From positions 19,708,886 through 19,772,885 of the forward strand of contig NC_086374.1 of NCBI RefSeq assembly GCF_036588685.1: DNA of 64,000 nucleotides, read 5' to 3'. The stretch comes from Mytilus trossulus. Taxonomy: Eukaryota > Mollusca > Bivalvia > Mytilida > Mytilidae. A program made the position numbers and the translations under genes. Numbering within the stretch: the first letter of the stretch is position 1; every line of letters starts with the position of its first letter. Below, piece after piece: positions 25,708 to 37,141 of the stretch. The notes beneath the pieces are model-generated. The model did no database searches. It saw only the letters and a program-made list of their open reading frames with translations, and was not told the origin of the DNA.

Positions 25708-27595
25708 GTTACACGCCATTATTCCGACAGCCCATTAGTCCGACATCCCATTGGTCCGACAACCCATTAGTCCGATAACCCCATAGTCAGACAACTCATT
25801 GCTCCGACAGCCCAATTCTCCGACAACCCATAAGTCCGACACTTATAAAGTCAAGTATCAGGATAAAATAAATTTGTCTGTCTTCATTATTACGTTTATG
25901 TTAAAGCATATTTTAAAAAATAACTCCGTATATATTACATAAGGTTAAGTTAGTTCATATACTTTCTATATACTCAATTCGAAATCTGTATTTAGAATAG
26001 AACAGAAAAGAATATTTCATTTTACAAATTACAGGGCCAAAAAAGAGCATATAAATCAAGAACAACCAGTGATGGTGCAAGCTACTGATAGATCTAACTT
26101 TTTTAAGTTCTGACAAGTGCCAGAAATATGCTGAAAGAGTTCATCCCTCAAATTATTATGAAGTGAGCATTTAATTGAAAAATGACGCTCATCCTCAACT
26201 TTATCAGCTGTATAATACGATTTGTTTGTGTATCTGGCATTTTCAATTCTTAATGTAATGGGTGAATACGGATTCTTAATAAACATATGAACTACCTTTC
26301 TTAAAATCAATGGTATCTAAATATTTTCTTCTTAAAAACAAACACATAATGTACTAAGTTTTTACCATTACATAATTTGACAAAGACACAAGCGGGACAA
26401 GAATGTCACACATTGGTTAGATTTTTTTACTAGTTGATATTGGATTTGATCTTGCAGTCGTTATATTTTAGCAGTCAAATTGCATTGACTGTATATTACT
26501 ATGTACAGTGACTGACCCAATATAACTTTTCCTCAAGAATATTTAAATAGAAGTTGCCGAAATGTTCATGTCCGTCATATTTGTTTTTCGTAATAAATTT
26601 TGTTGTAAATCATCAGCCCTGCACCTCCCCCAACCATTATAAAAGAGGCATTTTTTCTAGACTTGAAAATAAGCTCTAGATATAAAATCGGTATCCCTAC
26701 AAATATAATGAGTTTCATCTCTAAGACTACGTCTGATCGATCGCTATGGGAAGTGACTTGTACTGTCTCCGTATTTCGTGGATTCACATTCCCGAACATG
26801 AAACCGTATTCATTATTGGAATTGCTCACCTTTTCTGAGCACATATTACGTCCTATTTGTCCTCTTACTTTTTCAAGGATCTGGGTTAGTCCAAATAATT
26901 ATGTCGTCTGGCAAGGCTTTTCTATTTTTTTCTGGGACGCCTTTCTACGACAAAGAAGGCGTCCCAGCAAAAAAGAAATATAAACAGCCTTGCCAGACGC
27001 CATAACTATTTGAACTAGATCTGGGTATGTATTTATCTCTTTGTTTTTCTCATTTTGACTGACGCTACATTTATAGTCCCTTATGTCTGCGACAAAATCA
27101 ATTTAATTAAAATTTAGATGACTGACACAAAGGGTAGAAAGTGTGGCGACCAAAGAGGGCGGGTAGTTTTATCCAACTCCGATATATTTATTTATGTAGT
27201 TGTTAATAGTGTTGGAACCTCACTCCCCTGATACGCGAAAGGGAAAATCGAAGATCTAGTGAAAGAAGGAAGATCAAGACACCTAAAAAATCCAACGAAT
27301 TAGAACAGCACAGACAGTCCTTTGACTAATATATACGGAGTCAAATATCCCGCATGGAAAGAATAATTAAATAATCAAAACGGACAACCACAAAATTAAA
27401 GAGAACGGTGTTGGTCTTTTTAGAGAAAATTTACCCATACGTATGACAGATGCGTTGTCGGAATGATGGGCTGTCGGAGTAATGGGCTGTCGGAATGGTG
27501 GGTTGTCGGATTAATGGGCTGTCGGATTAGTGGGCTGTCGGAGTAATGGGCTGTCGGAATAATGGTTGTCGGACTAATGGGATGTCACCGTTTTC
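25708..27595. mobile_element. Foldback-like element, duplicate copy
   Basis: Copy of 12922-14809 carried by the 12.8-kb duplication, with 16-bp arrays at 25721-25842 and 27455-27588. It is not an independent insertion. Confidence 0.65.
26887..27017. mobile_element. 131-bp hairpin MITE, duplicate copy
   Basis: Same element as 14101-14231, carried by the tandem duplication, with its 9-bp duplication at 26878-26886 and 27018-27026. Confidence 0.8.
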
Positions 27596-28145
27596 CTCCA
27601 AAACACTGATTATGGCTTGCTATTTCTACTTGCATGGTAGAATTCTATCTCAGGACAGTTTTCTCATGAAATGCATTTTTGGGACTCAATCCACTGAGAA
27701 TAACTCATTAATTTTAGACATCACTGAAATAGTTTGTAATTTTCACAAAAGAGAGAACACATAAAATCAAGGGTACATGTGCAGCTTCCCGAAATAGGTG
27801 TAAAACCACCACTGATTTCCCCCTTTAATACGTTTTTAAATTTAGCCTTTTCAAAAAAATAATCATTGTTTCAAATTTAATATGAGTAAAGTTTATCCTG
27901 TCAAAATAGTAGACAAAATTACACGTTCATATCAATATAACAAAATAGCCATCAACGGAGGTTTACCAATCAAGTTTTACCCATTTTCCCAGGCTTTGTT
28001 TTAATTGAGAGTACGAAGATTAATATGAAAATAATAATCTTTAAACTTATTGCTTCCAAAGAGCTTTCCTAAATTGATCAGAAACTCTCATAATCCAAAT
28101 ATTTGAAAGTCAATGAGGTGTAAGTACTTCAATACGTTAAGAGAT

Positions 28146-28149
28146 ATAT
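28146..28149. repeat. Target-site duplication, left
   Basis: ATAT immediately left of the 3' LTR, matched by ATAT at 40089-40092. Low-complexity sequence makes the exact length uncertain (4 or 5 bp). Confidence 0.65.
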
Positions 28150-29956
28150 TGTAAGGGACCTGGGGTAGGCTTCAATATAATTATATCATTTGGGTAAGTC
28201 TCTGTAAAGGTTGCAGCATTATTAACCAATTTAACGTGTATATCAATGTGTCTGGATGGTCAGCCATTATGGACCAATTGTGCTTGCCTGTAACAGAGAA
28301 ATATCTGCCCAGCCACAAGACAACTGCCCAAAACGTATAATCTTACTCTTATGAAGTTTAGTGCACCAGCACTAAACTGATTACTGAACAGAAGGATCCA
28401 ATTCAAGTCAGGAAACCAGTCCTTGCTCATTTGGAAATTGTAAGTTGATTTACCATTTACTGGAGATTTCTATTTCACTAACAATAATGCATAATTCACA
28501 GGACTAAATATTTATTAGCACATAAATATAATAATATGGTAAAATACAGGAATAAGATATATTCTTCTCACATTGTTTATATAACTAAGTCACCCTTGAC
28601 TAAGCCTGGTGATGAAGCATGGATAAATCAGGGTAAGAAAAATCTATATTTAATATTGTGATGGCACATCCAAATTGGGACTGGAACATCTAAATACCAA
28701 CAGTTGGTACATCCATGGAACTAATTATGTCAGGCCGAAAGTAACAGTTTATCCTAGTAAAATCCTAATATATGGTCCCTGGTTAATTATCTATGGTTAA
28801 AAGGTCGATGTGATGGGGAATAACTGCAGGATTACATTATTAACACACAGGGGTAACTGGACAAGGTAGAAACTGACAGCCGGTTTTTATCCTTATTTTC
28901 CATTTAAATTCTGTGGGTTGATGTGCTGAGTACAAAAAATGGTATTAAAATTACAATAAATATTCATACCTCTGCTGTGTTGTTATTTCTTTATCAAATT
29001 ATTTATGTTGTCAATTTTACAATTTGTAGTTACCCGCCACGGCAGCTATTCGCCATATTATGAAAGCGGCGCTCCTTATATAATAAAATTTATATGTCAC
29101 GTGACATGTTTTAGCCAACCGGAACAATGAAAACAAAAATGGCTGGACAAGTTGAGCCGGGCAATTGCCTGAACTTTCATGAATTTGAAGTTACTTAAGA
29201 GTTAACAGCTTGCCCGGGTGTGGCGCTTTATTAGCTATGACTTTAAGGAAAGCGGGACTATAGGTTAGAACGTCGTACATTTCGTAAATTTTAATCGGGC
29301 AAGCAAAACATGGTTTGGGGTAAAGCGCTATGATACAAAAATGGCGTAATCACATTGTAAACAGGCTTAGTGCAAAAATAACCCAAAGGCGACACACTTA
29401 TATCATTTAGATACATAATTATAATAGGAAATTGTTAATTGAATTTGATGTTTCCACGTTTACTGATCTTGCAAAAATACTTAAATCTCAAAGAAATACA
29501 TAGCAGACGAATTCCTAGACGTCTAGACGGTCATGTGACTTTGTTTACATGGCGATCGATTTCGATCAGCTGAGAATCAATAAAATTCTATTTTACTTCT
29601 TATCTAAAACATGTACAGATACTTATTACAAAAATAAAGCAGCAGTTAAACGTGGAAATGGTACAGCTTTTACTTTTATATGATTTTAAGCCCTGTGAAA
29701 TTTATGAAAAGAAACAACAAACATGACTAACTTTGAACTTCTGAACAAGTTAACAAAAAAAATGAAATATTTCCTTTGAAACTATTTCCTGGCTTGCAAC
29801 AAGAAAAATCACTAAATATCTTAACATAACAAAGGGGCCTTAGCCAAACATTATCAACAAGAACTTGTAAATAGGCAAAACATGAAAAAATAAATGGAAA
29901 TGTTGATTTCCAAAGAATAAGAAAATGTCAGGGGGGGGTACACCCTGCACATTACA
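28150..29956 (-). repeat. Gypsy 3' LTR
   Basis: 1,807 bp, TG...CA on the minus strand. Differences from the 5' LTR seen by eye: g/t and t/a substitutions and an a/c difference, one fewer A in the right LTR at an A run, and 8 against 14 G in the homopolymer near the U3 end. An LTR of 1.8 kb is long for an animal Gypsy element. Confidence 0.94.
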
Positions 29957-29967
29957 CCCTCCCCACC
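29957..29967 (-). other. Polypurine tract
   Basis: GGTGGGGAGGG on the minus strand, directly 5' of the 3' LTR. It primes plus-strand synthesis in LTR retrotransposons. Confidence 0.87.
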
Positions 29968-30481
29968 TTAAAGTGGTGGAATTCTCCCGAATTCAATAAA
30001 TATTAAACTTGTTTCTTGTACAACACAACTCAATGCATACAGTATGATCAGCCATTGTTAAATAAAGAAAGATATTGCCATTTGTGTTGTCTGTCTAGTC
30101 GACCTTAAATTGTTACGTGTAGCAAGAGTACCTATAGCAGAATACCTATTCCAAGCCTTGAGTTCACTTAATATATCAGACCCAGCTGATATAATCTTAC
30201 TCATATAACATATGCTAGGCTACTGTATGCCTGATTCATGCTGCACAAGAAATCCCTATACATATATATCATAAATACATTTCATATAACAACAAATTTC
30301 AATATCAAGTAAAATCTACCCCCCATTGTCACATTGATGATTTCATATTCAAGTGTTCATAATCTGTAATCTTCTATAACTGCAGAAACGGACAATATTA
30401 GTTTTAGTTTAAGTCCAAAATAATTGATATAATGTCTCATATATGCACATGTAATGTTCAGCAACTTTATATGAATCGAAA

Positions 30482-32371
30482 TTAAACGTCCAATCTTAAC
30501 GGAATGCCAGCCTTATCCAAGGCATGGCAAATGTGGTCCGTGGATGTATCGCGACTAGCGCTTGCTTTCTCCAGCATGTCCAGCATGAAAGAAGTGGAAA
30601 GATCCGGCTTAATCCCATTGGTGGCTATCAATCTCAAATTTTCGTACATATAAAAGCGGTTCTTCATAACAGTTCTGGTGGCATCTTTAATCTTGTTGTG
30701 TGGGGATGTTCCTGGCAAAGCTAACATATTATATTTGTCTAGGAGTCCTGCTCGACTAGGTACAGTAGGGTGATTTGAGGCCTGCTCATATTGAAATGCT
30801 ATGAATTCCCAATTGAGCTTTTTGGTGTCTGGCGTCATTTCCTTCCAGTCCTGGGGAGGCCAGTCCTTGGTGAGAACTTCTCCAGGAAGTTTCACCTGAA
30901 CCTCCCCAGTCCAGTCTCGCCGTGCTGGAGGAAACAATGGCATTCCCCCAAGACGTAGCAAGGTAGTTGCACGTTCAGCAGGTTGTCGTAGCTCTAAAAT
31001 TGGAATATCTAGGGTTGTAATTGTCGCCAGCAACTGTTTCGGGGTGGGTATATATGTTGGTCCTGGTTGAGAAGGCTTTTCTGGGGTGTATGGTATGGTG
31101 GATCTCTTGGGCTTCTTTGCTGGAGGAGGTAAACATGGCATGGATCCGGTAGATATAGGAGAGAGAGCGGAAATACTGGTGTTAACGGCCGGCGTTGTAG
31201 GTGGTGTTGAGGGTTTAGATGTAATATCTGCCACTGGTGTAGAGGATGGTTTTTCTGGTCTCTTGCTGTCGGATGAGGATAATTTTTCAGAATTCTTTGC
31301 TGGAGGTGGTGAAGATGGCCTGGCTGGTGATAATGATCTGGTTGAAATGGGAGAGAGAGCTAAAGTAGTGATGGTAACGACCGGCGTTGTTGGTGGTGTT
31401 GATTTCCTTGGACTTGATGTTACTTGTGTAGAGGAGGGTTTTTCAGGTTTCTTACTGACGGATGATGATTTCTTTGATGACTTCTTTGCCGAAATGGTGG
31501 ATTTAACAATGGTTTTCTTTTTGCTGATTTCTGTAGTTTTGAATGAAGGGTCGAAATGTTCTGTTGAAGGGACTGCATAAAAATCTGTTTCCAAACGGTG
31601 AATATTCTTGATGTATTTCTCCGGCAGTCCTAATAATTTCACGGCCAGCGCTACTCTATCGCTAAAAGTTTTTCCGAGAAGCTTGTGTTTCCGTCCAGCG
31701 GATTGTTTCCCTCCCTGTGGAATGGCCAGCATTCTCCTCGTCAATGCAGACACATACTTGACATCTGCAAGTACTGTGTCTGCAATGGCAAATCTGTATG
31801 TCTCTCTCCTAAAGATGGCTTCCACCATGATACTTTGTGGCACCAGTGCCACATAAGTTATGCGCCAGGCATCAGGTCTATTAATCTCCATATCAATAGA
31901 AGAGGATGAGGCCGCCCGTGTCTCATCCCCTGAATAGACTGGCTGAAATAGTTCCTCTCCTGGAGGCCCATCAAACTTTGTGCCCTCTTTCCATCCTTGC
32001 TCCCACTCCTCTGGCGTCCTGTAGGTGTCTTTCGACTTCTTCAGCCATGCCTGCATGGCTTTCTTCAGATCTCTGGCTGAGGGTGAATAGAAAGCTGTTG
32101 GCCTAACTACCTTCCTGTAGCATTCCGGATGTACAGCAAGGTAGTAGGCATTCCCTTCCGATAATGCGTCGGGTCTCATGTCCTGCATGGCTGGTTTATG
32201 GAATCTATTGCAATGGTCTTTTAGCTCCCATACTCTCTTGTATTTTGTAGGTCTGTCCATACAAAAGGGACACACCACCTCCATCTTGGAATGTACATTG
32301 CTAGCCAAATGGGATTTCAGTTGTTTGGTGGTATCAAATTTGTCAGTACATATCCAGCATTCTTTTTCCAT
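30482..32371 (-). CDS. Gypsy ORF3: C2H2 zinc-finger protein in env position
   Basis: 629 residues on the same strand as gag-pol, between integrase and the 3' LTR. From Met at 32371 two C2H2-like fingers follow: C5-C8-H21-H27 and C34-C37-H53-H58. Next comes a conserved-looking region of unknown fold (about 60-280). A Ser/Pro/Thr/Lys-rich segment (about 285-440) contains an imperfect repeat of roughly 50 residues and a basic P-A-K-K-P-K-R stretch that could be a nuclear signal. A globular C-terminal part ends the protein. There is no signal peptide, transmembrane segment or fusion motif, so it is not an envelope protein. The frame opens five codons earlier, but TTCTGTTTTCAG lies directly before this ATG, a good splice acceptor, so translation from a spliced subgenomic RNA is likely. 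Function unknown; RNA or DNA binding is inference. Confidence 0.82.
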   Translation of the reverse strand: MEKECWICTDKFDTTKQLKSHLASNVHSKMEVVCPFCMDRPTKYKRVWELKDHCNRFHKPAMQDMRPDALSEGNAYYLAVHPECYRKVVRPTAFYSPSARDLKKAMQAWLKKSKDTYRTPEEWEQGWKEGTKFDGPPGEELFQPVYSGDETRAASSSSIDMEINRPDAWRITYVALVPQSIMVEAIFRRETYRFAIADTVLADVKYVSALTRRMLAIPQGGKQSAGRKHKLLGKTFSDRVALAVKLLGLPEKYIKNIHRLETDFYAVPSTEHFDPSFKTTEISKKKTIVKSTISAKKSSKKSSSVSKKPEKPSSTQVTSSPRKSTPPTTPVVTITTLALSPISTRSLSPARPSSPPPAKNSEKLSSSDSKRPEKPSSTPVADITSKPSTPPTTPAVNTSISALSPISTGSMPCLPPPAKKPKRSTIPYTPEKPSQPGPTYIPTPKQLLATITTLDIPILELRQPAERATTLLRLGGMPLFPPARRDWTGEVQVKLPGEVLTKDWPPQDWKEMTPDTKKLNWEFIAFQYEQASNHPTVPSRAGLLDKYNMLALPGTSPHNKIKDATRTVMKNRFYMYENLRLIATNGIKPDLSTSFMLDMLEKASASRDTSTDHICHALDKAGIPLRLDV

Positions 32372-32386
32372 CTGAAAACAGAACAT
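32372..32386 (-). promoter_or_regulatory. Putative splice acceptor before ORF3
   Basis: On the minus strand a pyrimidine-rich stretch ends in TTTTCAG, with the AG directly abutting the ORF3 ATG at 32371. This suggests env-like expression by splicing. I could not identify the donor; GATG-GTAACC in the leader near 38195 is one weak candidate. Confidence 0.55.
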
Positions 32387-33343
32387 CTTTGTAAGTGTGC
32401 TGTCACATTTGATATATATATTGTATAATGCATACTTGTATCTTGTATATAGAAAATTATTATTAACATATTCAACATTGTTCTTTATATTTGTTTTGTA
32501 GGTATGAAGATTATTTATTGGTGCTGTAGCTGAAAGATCAGGTTACTCCAGTCTTGTATCCTTGAAACACTTGGAGATGCATGGCAAAACTTTTTACTCT
32601 GGACAGGTGACCATAATATATACATGTAATACATGGACAGTTTCCGTAATGGACGATATATACACATTAACTCATTTCATATAATCAAATGAATGTCTTT
32701 TGTTGAAGTAAAACATCTTGACTTGGTTTTTCTTCATTGTGTGTTTTTTTTTATATATATATTATAACAGTACTCAGCACATGAACACCAATTTATTAAA
32801 TTATTTGGTTAGTTATAGGAATCCCCAGTCTTGACAGGACACTGACCACATCATCTTAATTCTTAACAAGCAGGTGAACTATTCTATACACGTTTAAACA
32901 GCCTTGACACATTTTATAATTTCCTAAACCAAATTCAGTTGACGTATCAGTACAAGTCCTTTGCCCGCAAAGGACGTGGCTCACCACTGTGAAACCACAG
33001 AGCGACTACCAATTTCATGGATGGCCAGTCCAGTCCCTTGTAGTCCTTTCCAGTTGACGGATCCGCCTCTCGACAATGCGTCCATCACCAAGATTTTTAA
33101 AATAACACACATGTTATATACCAAAACATCAATGCGTCCATTGAAGAACCAAAATAAAAACTGAATACGTCCACACCTGATTAGTCTAACTTCCTTTCAA
33201 CACCTCATCATAGGCATGAAATTTACAAGGCACCAAATCATGAGTAACAATAAAATAAATTCAACAATTTATTTAATATATTATCACAATAGTCAAATAT
33301 TCACAATATATTACATCTTCATTTCATAAAATAATTCACCAAC

Positions 33344-36300
33344 TCATTTGATATGTGGTAGTTTCTTCATCCATACAGGCAGCTTTTGTCCCTCATATGA
33401 CATTAGTCTATTTACATGGTAGGCCTTTGCCATCTGCTTAGCAGTCTTTTTGACAATATAAGTTGTGTCATCCATACATTTAGTAATAATGTATGGTCCT
33501 TTCCATTTGGCACTTAATTTTGAACATACTCCAATTTTCCGGGTTGGGTCATTCAGCCACACTAATTGTCCTACTTTAAACATCCTTTTCTTGGATTTTA
33601 CGTCATAATATTTCTTTTGATACTGGACCTTATTTTTCAAATTCTTTCGGGCTAATTCATGAACTGTTTGTAATCTATTTTGCAGGTCTATAACAAAGTC
33701 TTCTTTGCATGTAGCATAATCTTGGGCTGGGGAAGGCATTGGAATAACAGCTTGTAGTGGGAGAGTTACTTCCCTTCCAAAGGTTAGGAAATTGGGTGTA
33801 AATCCAGTGGTTGAATGAACTGATGATCTGTACGCAAGTAAAACTTGAGGCAAATATTCATCCCAAACAGCTTGGTCTTTTGCACAGTACATGCTCAACA
33901 TATTCGTTAATGTACGATTAAACCTTTCAACACAGCCATTAGACTGTGGATGAAATGATGTTGATCTGGTTTTGTCAATACATAACAATTCACACATTTG
34001 TTTAAATATTTTGGACTCAAAATTTGCTCCTTGATCTGTATGGATTTGCAAGGGGGTACCAAATTTACAAACAAATTCATTCACAAAAATCTTAGCCACT
34101 GTAGCTGCTTCTTGATCTGGAATTCCATAAGCATCTGTCCATTTAGAAAAACAATCTGTTAAAACCAGACAATATCTGTTACCTTGACGTGTCTTTGGTA
34201 AGGGTCCCAAAATGTCAATTGCAATCCTTTCCATTGGGGCACCAACATTATAATTCCCCAATGGAGCTCTTGAACTTTGTTTTAGTACGGGTTTTCTTGA
34301 AGCACAACTATCACATTTCCTAATATAATCTTGTATGCAGACTTTCATTCGGGGCCAATAAAAGTGCTGTTTTATCTTTTCCATGGTTTTTTCTACACCT
34401 AGGTATCCAGCAGAGGGTATATCATGGTTACACTTTAAAACAGTATCTTTATAAGATTCAGGTACTACCAGTCTCCAGTGAATTTGTTCCAAATTATCAA
34501 TCCAATTCACATATAAAACTCCATTGCAAATTTCAAACCTGTCCCACATGTTCCATAGGGTTTTCAAATCTGATGACTCATCAGACAGTGAGTTCCAGTC
34601 TGGTTTGGTCTCTTTATCTTCAAATTTTATAAACAACTGACCTATAATTTTGTCTTGTAACTGCTGTTGTCTGATAGTATTTACATCCCACCCTAAAAGT
34701 ACAAACTGGTTCCTTGTTGGACTGGTATCTGCTTTACTACGGGTTACTGTTCTAACTGATAATTGTTCCTTTTCTTCCGAGTCCTCATCACAACTGTCGT
34801 GGGCATTGTTAACACTCTCTTGTCTTGAACATGAAGCACACGGATTTCTGGAAAGGGCGTCTGCATTTCTGTGTTTTAGACCAGGCCGATGAACAACTGT
34901 AAGATCATATGTTCCAAGTTCTTGTAACCACCTTGCGACTTGGCCAGTTGGTGCTTTTAAGTTCCTCATCCAGCTGACAGCAGAATTATCAGTCCTTATT
35001 AAAATGGGTTGTCCATAGAGATAGCAATGGAAGTGGCGAAGGGCACAAACAACAGCCAATAATTCTTTGCGAGTGACACAATAGCTCTGCTCAGGTTTGG
35101 TCATGGCTTTGCTCATGTAGGCAATAACTCTTTCTTGTCCTTCCTGCTCTTGTGAAAGTACTGCTCCTAATGCCTTATCACTAGCATCAGTGTCAAGTAT
35201 AAATTTAGATCCAATTATAGGATATCCTAGGATTGGGGGTGAGGTTAAAACTTCCTTAAGCCTAGTGAAAGCTTCTTCACAGATGTCTGTCCAGTTAAAA
35301 GCAGCAAATTTTTCACAAAGTTTATGTAAGGGTCTGGCTATTTCAGCAAATTTGGGAACAAATCTTCTATAGTAGGAACATAGTCCTAGGAAACTGCGCA
35401 TCTGTTTCTGGTTCTTAGGTCTGGGCCATTTTTGGACAGCTTCTGTTTTCTCTGGATCTGTCTGAATACCATTTTCAGAGACAATGTGACCTAAAAATTT
35501 GACCTTTTTCTGAAAAAATATACATTTTGAGGGTTTCAGCTTCAATCCTGCATCCAATAATCTTTGGAACACATGTTCAAGTCTTCCGATTGATTCTTGT
35601 ACTGTAGAGGCCGGGACAATAATATCATCTAGATATAATAAACATTCCTCCCATTGTAACCCACGTTATACACTCTCCATTAATCTCTGAAAACTGTTGG
35701 GGGCATTTGCTAATCCGAATGGCATTACAATAAATTGGTATAATCCTTGGCTAGTTGCAAAGGCTGTCTTTTCTTTATCAGATTCTTTCATCTCCAGCTG
35801 CCAAAATCCACTATTTAAATCCATACATCCGTAGAAACTGGCTGTGGAAAGAGCATCCAGGCAGTCATCTATTCTTGGAATTGGGTAGGCTATTTTTTTC
35901 GTCATTAGTCCGTTTACGCCACGAAAATCCACACAGAATCGAGTTCCGCCTTGGCCTCCTTTCTTGGCAATTAAAACAACAGGTGAAGACCAGCTACTGG
36001 TGGAGGGTTCTATTACTCCTAACTTCAGCATTCTTTGGATCTCATCTTTTTCAATCTGCCTCTTGCCAAAAGGAAGTCTTCTTGGTGGCTGTCTAACTGG
36101 TACTGCATTTCCCGTATTTATTTCATGTTGGATTAAATTGGTCCGTCCTATGTCATCTGAAGATTTTGAGAATACATTTTTGTATCTTTTAAGTAGGTTA
36201 GCAAATTCTATACTTTCATTTTCATTCAAATGCATGCAACTTCTTTCCCATAATTCCTTCAAATATTCTGGTAAATTAGATTCTCCTGGATTTTCATCTA

Positions 36301-37141
36301 AAGAAACCTCTGTACAACAAACAGCAGTACTGCTCTTCTCATAATATGATTCACAATCTCCTAACTTCATTTTGGGATATATCTTGACATCTGTATCATT
36401 AAAATTATGCAAACTAACAACTTTGTTTTCAGTAGAACTTTGTAGAATGGCAGGCAATATGGCTATATTTTTCTCGTCAAACAGTCGTACAGATGGTTCA
36501 ATCATGCAGCTCTCACTCAATTTTTCACAGAAAGGAATATCCACTGGTATAAACATTCTTGAATTTGCAGGTATGGTGGTTTCTTCTTTGACTTCTATCC
36601 GGCACACCATCTGGGTTTCGCCAGCAACCCAACATTGAATGTCTGTTAAACTGGTCTGTAACACCATACGCTGATAATCAATTTTGTTGACATAATGTAA
36701 CAGGAAGTCTTGTCCAATGATAGCATCTGGACTGATATCACACACTATGATAGTTTGGGGAAATTGTTTACCATTAAAATTCAGGTTCATTATGCTCTGA
36801 CCATAAGCTGTAATAGTATTTCCATTTACATCCTTTATATTTAATCTTGAAGGTTCTAAATTTGGCTTGTTTCTTTCTAAAATTTGGTCAAACATTTTGC
36901 AAGCTAACAGTGTAGTAGTAGAGCCAGTCTCTACTAGAAATTCAACATGAAGTCCACCAACCTCCCCAACGGCATAAAATCCGTTATCAAATTTCCCACA
37001 AGTTTTCCCCAATTGTCCAATTCTTTTATTACAATTATCATAAATTTCATAGTTCTCTTTTCTAGGCCCATTAGATGAGTCGTCCGTCGAAATAGGGCCC
37101 TCTACTTTGACGGGTTGTAGTTTTCCTGCTGCTTGCCAGTG
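33344..37141 (-). pseudogene. pol: Gypsy pol: PR-RT-RNase H-IN, one in-frame stop
   Basis: The frame is open from 37141 (just after a TAA) to the stop at 33344 except for one TAA at 35666-35668, which interrupts RT eleven codons before its Y-L-D-D box (35624-35635). Protease near 36930 has E-T-G-S where D-T-G/S-A/S is expected (GAG codon at 36929-36931). RT has the F-G-L-A-N-A-P box. Downstream of the stop, numbered from Met at 35572, RNase H shows D127, E170, D195 and D238. Integrase has H383, Y390 in place of the second zinc His, C420 and C423, then D453-x59-D513-x35-E549. It ends in a GPF/Y-type K-W-K-G-P-Y segment. No Met is needed: the frame overlaps gag by about 40 nt in the -1 register. 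The stop and the protease change make this copy probably inactive unless complemented. Confidence 0.95.

Larger units (their letters stand above)
21159..33944 (+). repeat. 12,786-bp tandem duplication, unit 2
   Basis: Second head-to-tail copy. Its right edge at 33944 is followed by the true continuation of the integrase frame, so this unit holds the intact junction with the rest of the Gypsy element. All features of unit 1 recur here at +12,786. Confidence 0.93.

Noticed and set aside
32500..32610. Plus-strand exon-like segment (tttgttttgtag ... gacag-gtgacc)
   Set aside because: All three frames contain stops, and it lies inside the retrotransposon on the opposite strand.
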